Assembly (NCBI GenBank): GCA_945874195.1
Contig: CAMCFW010000125.1
Span: 1 to 6,496 of the forward strand
DNA length: 6,496 bases
Reading direction: 5' to 3'
Source of the DNA: Chryseobacterium gleum
GTDB lineage: Bacteria; Bacteroidota; Bacteroidia; UBA10329
In this document: in pieces, positions 1-6,496 of the stretch
Layout of the letters: the number at the start of each line of letters is the position of its first letter
Position numbering within the stretch: the stretch's first letter is position 1
Translations under genes and position numbers: made by a program
The notes under the pieces: model-generated
The model's database searches: none
Told to the model about the DNA's origin: nothing
What the model saw: the letters and a program-made list of their open reading frames with translations, nothing else

Positions 1-987
1 CACGATGTATCGCCATTCAAACGCGATCAAAGCGGCACTGGAAATAAGCCCGAGGTAAAATGAAACGAGCCTGTCGAGCGTGGTTTTCGAGAAAGAAACG
101 GACACAAATGGATAGACATCCCTAATGTGGCCTGCTCCCAAAATTGCTATACAGATGATCGGAACGAGTGGCAGATAACCGCCATCTCTTAATAGCAACG
201 CAAAAAACAGTATGCTGGCAAAGATCTCGACAGGAAATAAGCACCACTGAATGGCCTTGCGCAGTTTAATAGGTTGAATTCGGTTTGCCAGGTTGGGTGT
301 TCCGGTTGCTGCATCGTTGTGACGATCGGCAACATGATGGTTCAGCATGTGCCTTATGCCCAAAGCGAACATCCAAACGCCAAGGACCAAAAAGTGAAAT
401 TGCGTGCCTTTCCCTTCTGATCCAGATGTCAGGTCGAACGTGTGCCAGGCCAGCAGGGTCGGAATGACGAACGCATAGAGCGAATCGACCACGATGGCCA
501 CTCGGGGATGATTCTTCAACCTCACAGGCGGAACTGGATACGCGAGTTGCAGAACGAATTGAGATATTATGAGCACAAAACTCCACACATCCATCCTGAA
601 GAACACTAACCAAGGAAAAAGTGTGATGACCAGCAGACCGAGCAATATCAGCATTCGCCAAACAGGCGGAATTCCATCCACCAGATTGGTCTTGCCCACC
701 TTGCGGTCGTGAGGAATATCGGCCCAATCGTTCAGCATATAACCGATAAGGCCAAAACCGGTTAGCGTGACCAAAGAGAACAGTAGCAATTTCCATCCCA
801 CACCAAATGCGACATCGTTGAACGCCAAATGAAATAGCAGAAGCGAAAGGATGGTGCCGGATTTGGGTCGCCACCATTCGGTTACCCGATCAAATTTTCT
901 GTTGGCACTCAATTTTATTGTCTTGCTCAAATATGAACAAATATCGTAGAAGTCATTTTGAGAAAGGTTATGTCTGACATTGGTCAT
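1..987 (-). CDS. UbiA-family membrane prenyltransferase, C-terminus cut by window edge
   Basis: The reading frame is open for 329 codons from an ATG at 987 to the window edge without a stop, so the protein is 3'-partial. About 45 mostly polar N-terminal residues precede at least seven hydrophobic, probably transmembrane stretches (about 46-83, 111-130, 134-149, 164-182, 196-213, 250-266, 271-287 and 309-323). The first Asp-rich motif of the UbiA superfamily is N86-D87-W-A-D90-I-P-H-D94, followed by RKVGKTN. YPVPPVRLK at 150-158 is a usual UbiA loop, and the second acidic motif is D221-R-H-N-D225. Family knowledge: these are Mg2+-dependent integral membrane enzymes that transfer a prenyl group from a diphosphate to quinone, tetrapyrrole, glycerol or phosphoribose acceptors. 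The acceptor cannot be read here. The gene is divergent from the oxygenase operon across 63 bp. A decaprenyl-phosphoribose-synthase-like role is possible given the glycan context but unproven. Family call secure, substrate unknown. Confidence 0.88.
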   Translation of the reverse strand, partial: MTNVRHNLSQNDFYDICSYLSKTIKLSANRKFDRVTEWWRPKSGTILSLLLFHLAFNDVAFGVGWKLLLFSLVTLTGFGLIGYMLNDWADIPHDRKVGKTNLVDGIPPVWRMLILLGLLVITLFPWLVFFRMDVWSFVLIISQFVLQLAYPVPPVRLKNHPRVAIVVDSLYAFVIPTLLAWHTFDLTSGSEGKGTQFHFLVLGVWMFALGIRHMLNHHVADRHNDAATGTPNLANRIQPIKLRKAIQWCLFPVEIFASILFFALLLRDGGYLPLVPIICIAILGAGHIRDVYPFVSVSFSKTTLDRLVSFYLGLISSAALIAFEWRYIV

Positions 988-1008
988 TACTGATTGCCCA
1001 CGGCCTTT

Positions 1009-1025
1009 ATTACATTTGTAGTAAT
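1009..1025. repeat. Small inverted repeat in the divergent intergenic region
   Basis: ATTAC (1009-1013) and GTAAT (1021-1025) are perfect inverted arms around 7 bases. Inside and overlapping them, TACA-TT-TGTA (1011-1020) is a second perfect inverted repeat. It overlaps the candidate -7 element and lies between two divergent genes, where an operator could sit. The arms are only 4-5 bp, so chance is a real alternative. Confidence 0.25.
1011..1018 (+). promoter_or_regulatory. Candidate Bacteroidota-type -7 promoter element for the PhyH operon
   Basis: TACATTTG fits the TAnnTTTG -7 consensus known from Bacteroidota and would start transcription near 1024, ahead of the first oxygenase gene. The nearest upstream TTG (994-996) leaves only 14 bases before the element. 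That is shorter than the usual spacing of about 19, so the -33 half is weak. No matching element was seen on the minus strand for the UbiA gene. Confidence 0.35.
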
Positions 1026-1050
1026 GGATTTATTTCGTTCCGAAAGGTGA

Positions 1051-2076
1051 ATGATAGCAAATTCAAATTCGTTCAGATCGGTCACAATGGGAATTTTAGA
1101 AATCGTAAAGGACATACTTGACATTGATAAGGAATACCCGAAATTCAACGGGAAGAATTGGAGACCTGCTCCGCACACCGTCATAAAAGATGACGAAGTG
1201 AAACGCGAGTTGGAACAGGTAGGATATAAGATCGTTAAGCTGAATGATCAGCAATTGATTGAGAATCTTACAGCAGTTTACAAGAAGCACCATTCAAAGT
1301 CAACCGTTGATGGAGGTATGTTCTATAGCCTCTATTCGCAGGACATCAACTATCGAAAACAGATAAATGACGAACTGCTATCAATTCTGACTCCGGTCTT
1401 CAACGGGTTGTTTAAGGATTATAAGTCGGTCATAAACTCGTTCATCATCAAACATCCTGGGCCTAAAAGTGAATTCTATCTGCACCAAGATTCAACGGGC
1501 CTGAACGAATGGAAATATTCGCCTGTCAGTTTTTGGATGCCGCTACAGGAGACCACTGAAGAGAATGGCTGCATGTGGGTGCTGCCCGAAAGTCACAAAT
1601 GGTTTTCACCTTACCGCGGGATTTCCTTCCCCTCCATGTTCGAGAAGAATCAGGATCTGTTGCGACCGTATCTACGACCTGTTCCTGTGAAATTGGGGGA
1701 AGTGCTCTTGTTCGATAATCGTATTGTTCACCTTTCAGGTGCAAACAATGGTCAACATCCCCGCGTAATTTCCATGGCAGGCATCTTTCCGAAAGAAGCT
1801 CCGCTTATCAGCTGTTATCATGATGTGAAGAACAATGTTCCGCTCGAAATTTTTGCGCAGGACGATGACTTTCTTATCAAGAATCTGAATTTCTATATTG
1901 ACTGCACTGCCCGTCCGAAACTGGGCAGCAAGATCGCATCTTGCGCTAATGTGAAATACGAATTTACAGCTGACGAACTCACGAATGTCCTTCAGTCGAA
2001 CCATGCCGAGCGATTAGACCTCTATCAGGGGCATTTGAATGAAATTGAGTGCGACATTATTCAAGAACCAGTCTGA
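1051..2076 (+). CDS. PhyH-family Fe(II)/2-oxoglutarate dioxygenase (first of operon)
   Basis: This 341-aa soluble protein is of phytanoyl-CoA dioxygenase type. Such enzymes use Fe(II), O2 and 2-oxoglutarate to hydroxylate or otherwise oxidise an unactivated carbon, giving succinate and CO2. The visible iron ligands are H145-Q-D147 and H227 (in LFDNRIVHLSGAN), with R238 the probable 2-oxoglutarate carboxylate binder. A retained Asp in HxD argues against a halogenase, where it is usually Gly or Ala. The core begins near residue 44 (VIKDDEVKRELEQVGYKIV), a segment that recurs at the N-terminus of all four domains in this operon. The roughly 45 residues before it are unique to this copy, and its C-terminal tail also differs from the others. 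Start choice is uncertain: ATG 1051 directly follows AAAGGTGA, too close for a good ribosome site, while ATG 1087 (MGILEIVKDIL) gives a more natural N-terminus of 329 aa. The next gene follows after 2 bp. Substrate unknown. Confidence 0.9.
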   Translation: MIANSNSFRSVTMGILEIVKDILDIDKEYPKFNGKNWRPAPHTVIKDDEVKRELEQVGYKIVKLNDQQLIENLTAVYKKHHSKSTVDGGMFYSLYSQDINYRKQINDELLSILTPVFNGLFKDYKSVINSFIIKHPGPKSEFYLHQDSTGLNEWKYSPVSFWMPLQETTEENGCMWVLPESHKWFSPYRGISFPSMFEKNQDLLRPYLRPVPVKLGEVLLFDNRIVHLSGANNGQHPRVISMAGIFPKEAPLISCYHDVKNNVPLEIFAQDDDFLIKNLNFYIDCTARPKLGSKIASCANVKYEFTADELTNVLQSNHAERLDLYQGHLNEIECDIIQEPV

Positions 2077-2078
2077 AA

Positions 2079-2933
2079 ATGAATTCAGAATTACTGATCG
2101 ACCGGAATGTTGAACAACTATTGCAAAACGATGGTGTGATCAAAATACCGTTTCTGACCGACTCTGAACTTCAAGAATTGAATGACCTCTACACAGAAAC
2201 ACACGGAAATTCCGACCCTCCGTCTATGTACGATGGCATTCACATGACCATATGGCACGGTGACCGCGCCTACAAGATGGGTATCAACCGGGCATTGAAG
2301 CAGCTATTGAAAAATGCATGCGATCGCACATTCAAAAATTACCGAGCCATTTCGCAACAGTTCATAGTTAAACGAAAAGGATTGGACACCACGTTCCCCA
2401 TTCATCAGGATTGGAGCATTGTTGATGAACACCGCTATCGATCATTTAACCTTTGGATCCCTTTGCAGGACGTAGATGAAACGAATGGCGCCATGTGGAT
2501 CGTAAAAGGATCGCAAAACATAAACAGAAGAGTAAGAGGGGCTGGCTACCTTTTTCCAAATTATTATCCAGTACTCGAGGCCTTACGACCGCGAATGACC
2601 TCTTTTACAATGCACGGTGGAGAAGCGCTGATCTTTTATCATAGCACATTGCACGGTTCGCCTTTCAATGCCAGCGAAGGGCGTAGAGCGGTTGTACAGA
2701 TTTCGATTGTTCCAGAACATGCACAGTTGCAGATCTATTTCCAGCGTGGCAAAGGCCAGCCCCTTGAAGTTCATCACCCTGCTGACGACTTCACCTTCTT
2801 TTACGATAAGATCAGAGAAGAATCTGAGGTGAGGCCCCCCACTGGCAAACCAAGTGATTTGCTGCCAAGTTTGATCGTTGAACCAGCGACATTGGAAGAA
2901 ATTTCCGAAGCCCTAAACTTCACCCCAGTTTGA
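2079..2933 (+). CDS. PhyH-family Fe(II)/2-oxoglutarate dioxygenase (second of operon)
   Basis: The 284-aa single-domain protein has iron ligands H109-Q-D111 and H192, with R203 eleven residues later for 2-oxoglutarate. The strand YRSFNLWIPLQDVDETNGAM (120-139) matches the equivalent strand in both domains of the next gene. The N-terminal block LLIDRNVEQLLQNDGVIKI aligns with the paralogs. The ATG at 2079 lies 2 bp after the upstream stop (TGA-AA-ATG) and is preferred. An in-frame GTG at 2049 would add ten residues with no counterpart in the paralogs. One oddity is that the residue after the Phe in the strand carrying the distal His is Tyr (LIFYHSTLHGS), where the other three have Asp (LFD or IFD). 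The active pocket may therefore differ. It probably acts in the cytoplasm, as no signal peptide or membrane segment is seen. Its stop codon overlaps the next start, so translation is likely coupled. Confidence 0.9.
   Translation: MNSELLIDRNVEQLLQNDGVIKIPFLTDSELQELNDLYTETHGNSDPPSMYDGIHMTIWHGDRAYKMGINRALKQLLKNACDRTFKNYRAISQQFIVKRKGLDTTFPIHQDWSIVDEHRYRSFNLWIPLQDVDETNGAMWIVKGSQNINRRVRGAGYLFPNYYPVLEALRPRMTSFTMHGGEALIFYHSTLHGSPFNASEGRRAVVQISIVPEHAQLQIYFQRGKGQPLEVHHPADDFTFFYDKIREESEVRPPTGKPSDLLPSLIVEPATLEEISEALNFTPV
2930..2933 (+). promoter_or_regulatory. TTGA start/stop overlap coupling genes 2 and 3
   Basis: The four bases TTGA hold both the TTG start of the third oxygenase gene (2930-2932) and the TGA stop of the second (2931-2933). 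There is no clear Shine-Dalgarno sequence ahead. The first in-frame ATG is at 3071 and would delete the N-terminal block shared by all four paralogous domains, which supports the TTG. Re-initiation by terminating ribosomes is the likely mechanism (inference). Confidence 0.65.
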
Positions 2934-4648
2934 AGCCTTTAATAAAAGATGATGCGGTTCAAAAGAACCTGGCCGAGAAGGGAATAAGTTCCATCCACTT
3001 TTCATCAACCGAACTGATAGACCGCATTCGAAAAGTGTTCGAGTCTCTTCATCCGGTTCAGACAGAGACGATGACTAGCGGATATTATTTCTCCATCTTC
3101 GGAAACGACCGAGAATACCGTCAAGCACTTTACGATAATATACTTCCTCTTGTCGCAGAGTCGCTGAACTCAGTTTTCACAGATTTCAAAGTACTTGCCA
3201 TCATCGGGCAAATCAAAGGAGTCGGGCCTAACTCTGCCGTCACAATTCATCAAGACCTTACCATGGTCGATGAATCGAAATACCGGTCTTACACCCTTTG
3301 GGTCCCTTTGGAAGATTCGACAGAGCGCAATGGAGCACTTTCGTTCTTGGAATCGAGCCATTTGAGCCTCCGAAACTATAGAACCCATGCTGTCGGCTAT
3401 CTGTTTGAAGCTGCCGAAGATTTCATTCGCCAAAATGCAAAAATCTATTTGACACCAAAGGGCGAGGCATTGATTTTTGACACCGCCACTTTGCATTTTT
3501 CAGGCCCCAATCAGACCGATAGGTCAAGATATTCCCTGGGGATTTCAGTCGTTAGCAAAGATGCGGAAACCGAAATCCTGCATTACGATAAGTTCAAACC
3601 GTTTGATGGAACTGCCGATCGATATGCCGTGCCTAACAATTTCTGGTATCGATACGATAACTTCGAAAAACAGCGGCTTCTGCCTCCCGAGTTCGGTAAA
3701 TTGATCGGCTCACGAATTGGATTAAGGGTTTTACCCTACACCAAAACCGAGTTTATCCGGCACTATCGAATCGGCTTGGAATCTTTGATCAAATCTCAGT
3801 TTTGCGCCAGCGTAGTGCCGATTCTCAAAGATTCAGATCTTCAGAGCAAACTGAATACAGAAGGGTTCATCTTAGTTGATTTTCTTACTCCGTCTGAAGT
3901 AGAAAATCTTCAAGCCCTGTTCGACAGATTGAACGCTTCACGAACCGATATTCCTTATGACCGTCTTTACACCTGCCTACATAATCCTGACCAGAACTAC
4001 AGGCAGCAAATGAATTTAGAGATTGGGAATATACTGATGCCGATCTTTGACCGCTATTTTTCCAATGTAAAAAGTACCGTTTCCACATTTCAGATCAAAG
4101 GAATCGGAAAGGAATCGGAACTCTACGCGCATCAAGATTGGAATTTTACCCGCGAAGATGAAGGATACAGAACGTACACTCTTTGGATATCATTGATTGA
4201 TAGTGACGAGTGCAATGGAACACTTTCTGTGCTCCCCGAATCTCATCTCAAAGTGAAAAACATTCGTGGTGCGGGCATAGATCCCCTGTTCAGTGGAAAA
4301 CAACAAGAGGTCATCCCCTATCTGACAACCCTTTCCATTAAGGCCGGACAGCTTATGCTGTTCGATAGCGCCCTGCTTCACTACTCTGCACCCAATCACA
4401 GTAATGCCATTCGGGTTTCCGTAATGACCAATATCGTGGCTGCCGATGCAGCGGTTTTTCTATATTTTCAAAACAGCAGGTCGACAGAACTTATAGAGGA
4501 ATATGAGGTCCCACATGATTTTTTTCTACGTTACAAGGATTTCAAGAATGAATATGAAAGTCCACCTGACTTTGGGATTTGGACCAGAAGCGTGAAAAAT
4601 GCCGGTACCACGGCCGACAATGAATCAATCCTGCCATTACTTGTTTAG
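2930..4648 (+). CDS. Two-domain PhyH fusion dioxygenase (tandem duplicated catalytic domains)
   Basis: This 572-aa protein contains two complete PhyH domains, twice the usual family length. Domain A (about 1-260) has H107-Q-D109, H189 and R200. Domain B (about 296-550) has H401-Q-D403, H484 and R495. Both therefore keep the full iron triad and the Arg at +11, and both are probably active Fe(II)/2-oxoglutarate oxygenases. Repeated landmarks are LIKDDAVQKNLAEKG (4-18) and PILKDSDLQSKLNTEG (297-312), YRSYTLWVPLED and YRTYTLWISLID, TERNGALSFLESSH and DECNGTLSVLPESH, then LLPPEFG and ESPPDFG near each domain end. A linker of about 35 residues joins them. The reading frame is uninterrupted, so this is a genuine fusion. 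It starts at TTG overlapping the previous stop and ends 16 bp before the convergent ABC ATPase gene. No signal peptide is seen. The two sites could act successively on one substrate, but the substrate is unknown. Confidence 0.9.
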   Translation: MKPLIKDDAVQKNLAEKGISSIHFSSTELIDRIRKVFESLHPVQTETMTSGYYFSIFGNDREYRQALYDNILPLVAESLNSVFTDFKVLAIIGQIKGVGPNSAVTIHQDLTMVDESKYRSYTLWVPLEDSTERNGALSFLESSHLSLRNYRTHAVGYLFEAAEDFIRQNAKIYLTPKGEALIFDTATLHFSGPNQTDRSRYSLGISVVSKDAETEILHYDKFKPFDGTADRYAVPNNFWYRYDNFEKQRLLPPEFGKLIGSRIGLRVLPYTKTEFIRHYRIGLESLIKSQFCASVVPILKDSDLQSKLNTEGFILVDFLTPSEVENLQALFDRLNASRTDIPYDRLYTCLHNPDQNYRQQMNLEIGNILMPIFDRYFSNVKSTVSTFQIKGIGKESELYAHQDWNFTREDEGYRTYTLWISLIDSDECNGTLSVLPESHLKVKNIRGAGIDPLFSGKQQEVIPYLTTLSIKAGQLMLFDSALLHYSAPNHSNAIRVSVMTNIVAADAAVFLYFQNSRSTELIEEYEVPHDFFLRYKDFKNEYESPPDFGIWTRSVKNAGTTADNESILPLLV

Positions 4649-4664
4649 GGGACGAATTGCAAAT

Positions 4665-5834
4665 TCAGCTGAGACTTCTCATTTTCCAATTCAAGTGTGG
4701 ACGTATCAATGCGTTCTTCAAATCCCACGTACCGTTAGCCTCAAAAGTAGTGCGCTTCACTTCAAATTTCAATATGTGCTCAAACAGCTCAGGGTTCTTC
4801 TTGTTACGAGAAACAAATACAGAAAGGTAATACGTGCCATAATTCAACAATTTGGAAGGAATGGTTGCAGACAGGTTGTATGTACCAGTATCAATCAAAT
4901 GACATTTGGTCAATTGGTGAAAAAGGGGGGAATCTTGAAGTACCACCTGCCCGGTCACGTTGTCCAGCCTCAATACGATATCATGCTCATCCGTGTTGGT
5001 CATTTTTCCTAGTTCGAACTCTATTTCAATCAGACTGTCCATATCTATAGAGTGGTCTTTTGGGTCTGGATTGATACCTCGCACGGATGCTTTGAATATC
5101 TTTATGGACCGATCGCTGGTGATGATCGGGTCAGCATCCCTCTCAAAACTCTGAGTAGGCGAACCCGTTCCGAGCAGGCCTTCCGTTTCATAATAGTTTG
5201 CAACTACTTCCACTGCGTTGCCTTGAAAAGCAAGTTTGCCAGACCGAAGATAGAGTGCACTATCGCAAATATTCATAATGCTTTCAACGTCATGATTCGC
5301 AATAATTATCGTAACACCAGACCTCGCCAGATCCTGGATCTTCTTGGCGCTTTTCAACTGGAATCCCGCATCTCCTACTGCCATGACCTCATCAAGCAAC
5401 ACGATGTCTGAATCTAGATGGGCGAATACCGAAAAGGCAAGCCTCAGATACATTCCGCTAGAGTAGTTCTTAACAGGCAGGTCAATGAACTGTTCCAGTT
5501 CGCTGAAGTGGATAATGTCATCAAACTTTGCCATTATCTGTGATCTTTCCATTCCTAATAGGTGACCTTTCATAAACACATTTTCTCTTCCAGTGAGGTC
5601 TGGATGAAAGCCTGTTCCAACTTCCAAAATGCTCGCTACCCTACCATTAAGAACAACCTTACCCGATGACGGCTTTGTAATTCCACTCAAGATGCTCAGA
5701 ATAGTGCTTTTCCCTGCACCATTTCTACCGATCAGGCCTAATGTGGTCCCAGCTTCCACCTTGAACGAAATGTCGTTCAAGGCCACAAACTCCCCATATT
5801 TCTTGCTCAGTCCTTGTACTTCAATGGCGTGCAT
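4665..5834 (-). CDS. Wzt-type polysaccharide ABC transporter ATPase with C-terminal substrate-binding domain
   Basis: The protein has 389 aa. The nucleotide-binding domain (about 1-220) carries Walker A GRNGAGKST (36-44), the family-typical stretch EVGTGFHPDLTGREN (71-85), an ABC signature of the variant form YSSGM (124-128), Walker B DIVLLDEV (143-150) and the H-loop His181. The YSSGM signature and GTGFHPDLTGREN are characteristic of the Wzt/TagH/KpsT exporters of O-antigen, teichoic acid and capsule. The C-terminal part (about 240-370) is a beta-rich extension of the length expected for a Wzt carbohydrate-binding domain. In studied systems that domain recognises the modified non-reducing end of the glycan before export. 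The cytoplasmic ATPase needs a Wzm-type permease, which is absent from this window and probably lies beyond the right edge. ATG 5834 lies 71 bp downstream of the SGNH gene on the same strand, so the two may share a transcript. The glycan exported is not identifiable. Confidence 0.92.
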   Translation of the reverse strand: MHAIEVQGLSKKYGEFVALNDISFKVEAGTTLGLIGRNGAGKSTILSILSGITKPSSGKVVLNGRVASILEVGTGFHPDLTGRENVFMKGHLLGMERSQIMAKFDDIIHFSELEQFIDLPVKNYSSGMYLRLAFSVFAHLDSDIVLLDEVMAVGDAGFQLKSAKKIQDLARSGVTIIIANHDVESIMNICDSALYLRSGKLAFQGNAVEVVANYYETEGLLGTGSPTQSFERDADPIITSDRSIKIFKASVRGINPDPKDHSIDMDSLIEIEFELGKMTNTDEHDIVLRLDNVTGQVVLQDSPLFHQLTKCHLIDTGTYNLSATIPSKLLNYGTYYLSVFVSRNKKNPELFEHILKFEVKRTTFEANGTWDLKNALIRPHLNWKMRSLS

Positions 5835-5905
5835 GACAAATAGTTTAGTGGATTATTGATGGCAGATTTGACAATTCCGTGCCATAAATATGAATCGTTC
5901 GGCTT

Positions 5906-6496
5906 TCATTCCGCAACTGATTGAAAAAGACCATTGGACCTATCAGTTCGAAGGCTTTCAATATGGTTGGCCATATGCGCAGCATATATTCTATGAGCTG
6001 CTGCGTTCGGATGTGGGTCTGAACGGCTTATCCTATATGATCCATTAGAAAAATCTGGACAAATGTTAACGTAGTCTATCCTTCTTCTCATGCAGAAATC
6101 AGCCATCCTATTAACTTCTTGATCCATATCAACCTCTGCAACGATGAAGGTTATTTGACGCTCAGAACAAAGTCTATGAATCTGTTCAATCAACAACTTA
6201 GATGACTTTAGGTCGTCTAAATCGATAGTTGTTTGGAATGTAATAAATTCATCCAGCATATTCAAGAAACAAGAATTTTCCACTAACGGAAGATGATGAA
6301 ATTCTTTGACCACATTAAGATAATCTATGCTGAATGAATCAGCGTTAAATTTCAGATAGGGATAAACCATGTCGGTCCAATCCATGAAATGCTCTTTGTC
6401 AAACCTCATCGCTTGAAATCCTTCATAAAGACGGTATTGATAGCTACGGGAAAGCACATTACGCTCTTCATGAAAGTAGGCATGGTTAAGTATTAT
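5906..6496 (-). CDS. SGNH/GDSL-type hydrolase, N-terminus beyond window edge
   Basis: 197 codons including the stop are visible, and the frame stays open to the right edge. An internal GTG at 6457 could be taken for a start, but the open frame upstream (ending IILNHAYFHEERN) suggests the gene is 5'-partial. The recognisable part is the last conserved block, SDPHPNAAAHRIYAAHM (codons near 6022-5972). This resembles SGNH block V, which supplies the catalytic Asp and His. Before it is an alternating helix/strand pattern with ITFIVAEVDMDQEV and YVNICPDF, fitting the alpha/beta/alpha fold. The nucleophile GDS block would be upstream and is not in the window. Family members are esterases or acyltransferase-linked hydrolases, often encoded in polysaccharide loci where they adjust O-acyl groups on sugars. 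It is co-directional with the ABC ATPase gene. The family call rests on one motif plus fold pattern, so it is moderate. Confidence 0.65.
   Translation of the reverse strand: MILNHAYFHEERNVLSRSYQYRLYEGFQAMRFDKEHFMDWTDMVYPYLKFNADSFSIDYLNVVKEFHHLPLVENSCFLNMLDEFITFQTTIDLDDLKSSKLLIEQIHRLCSERQITFIVAEVDMDQEVNRMADFCMRRRIDYVNICPDFSNGSYRISRSDPHPNAAAHRIYAAHMANHIESLRTDRSNGLFQSVAE

Noticed and set aside
266..877. A 203-codon minus-strand reading frame overlapping the UbiA gene
   Set aside because: It is a shifted shadow of the UbiA gene. The neighbouring frame is hydrophobic, carries both Asp-rich UbiA motifs and stays open from 987 to the window edge.
1024..1050. Eight-codon mini reading frame (MDLFRSER) ending directly before the ATG at 1051, as a possible leader peptide
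   Set aside because: It begins about where the predicted transcript would start, has no ribosome site, shows no attenuator-like stem or codon run, and is short enough to be chance.
4100..4120. Direct repeat GGAATCGGAA (4100-4109 and 4111-4120)
   Set aside because: It lies inside coding sequence, encodes unremarkable residues before the HQD motif of the second fused domain, and has only two copies.
1051..4648. PhyH genes as 2-oxoglutarate halogenases
   Set aside because: All four domains keep Asp in the HxD motif; Fe/2-oxoglutarate halogenases usually have Gly or Ala there to make room for halide.
4654..4666. GAATT-gca-AATTC inverted repeat at the convergent junction as a terminator
   Set aside because: The stem is 5 bp, AT-rich, overlaps the ABC ATPase stop, and has no following T-run on either strand.
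4599..5012. A 137-codon plus-strand reading frame opposite the ABC ATPase C-terminus
   Set aside because: It is an antisense shadow: the minus-strand frame has a continuous Wzt-like protein with all ABC motifs, and the plus frame shows no family resemblance.

Overview
The window looks like part of a chromosomal surface-polysaccharide or lipid-glycan locus. It probably comes from a Bacteroidota-type bacterium. The reasons are moderate G+C, start codons without recognisable Shine-Dalgarno sequences, one TAnnTTTG-type -7 element, and the mix of gene families. Taxonomy is inferred from style only, since there is no rRNA or marker gene here. Coding density is very high: every gap between genes is under 75 bp. 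I saw no tRNA, rRNA, CRISPR array, insertion sequence or broken gene.

Layout, left to right. (1) At 1-987 on the minus strand is a UbiA-family membrane prenyltransferase, cut off at its C-terminus by the window edge. (2) A 63-bp divergent intergenic region carries a candidate promoter and a small inverted repeat. (3) At 1051-4648 on the plus strand is a tight three-gene operon (junctions of +2 bp and a 4-bp TTGA overlap). It encodes only phytanoyl-CoA dioxygenase-like (PhyH) Fe(II)/2-oxoglutarate oxygenases. The first two genes carry one domain each and the third is a 572-aa fusion of two, so there are four domains in a row. All four keep the HxD...H iron triad and an Arg 11 residues after the distal His. 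(4) At 4665-5834 on the minus strand, tail to tail with the operon, is a Wzt-type ABC transporter ATPase with a C-terminal Wzt-like substrate-recognition domain. (5) At 5906-6496 on the minus strand is the C-terminal part of an SGNH/GDSL-type hydrolase, whose N-terminus lies beyond the right edge.

How they might work together (inference): UbiA enzymes attach prenyl chains to small acceptors or make lipid-linked sugars. Wzt exports a lipid-linked glycan and can read its terminal modification. SGNH proteins often add or remove acyl groups on sugars. The four oxygenases would then be hydroxylating or otherwise oxidising tailoring enzymes for a lipid or sugar intermediate. No glycosyltransferase or Wzm permease is visible, so the pathway and product remain unassigned. 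The most notable feature is the paralogous run of four apparently active PhyH domains, made by serial duplication and one fusion.
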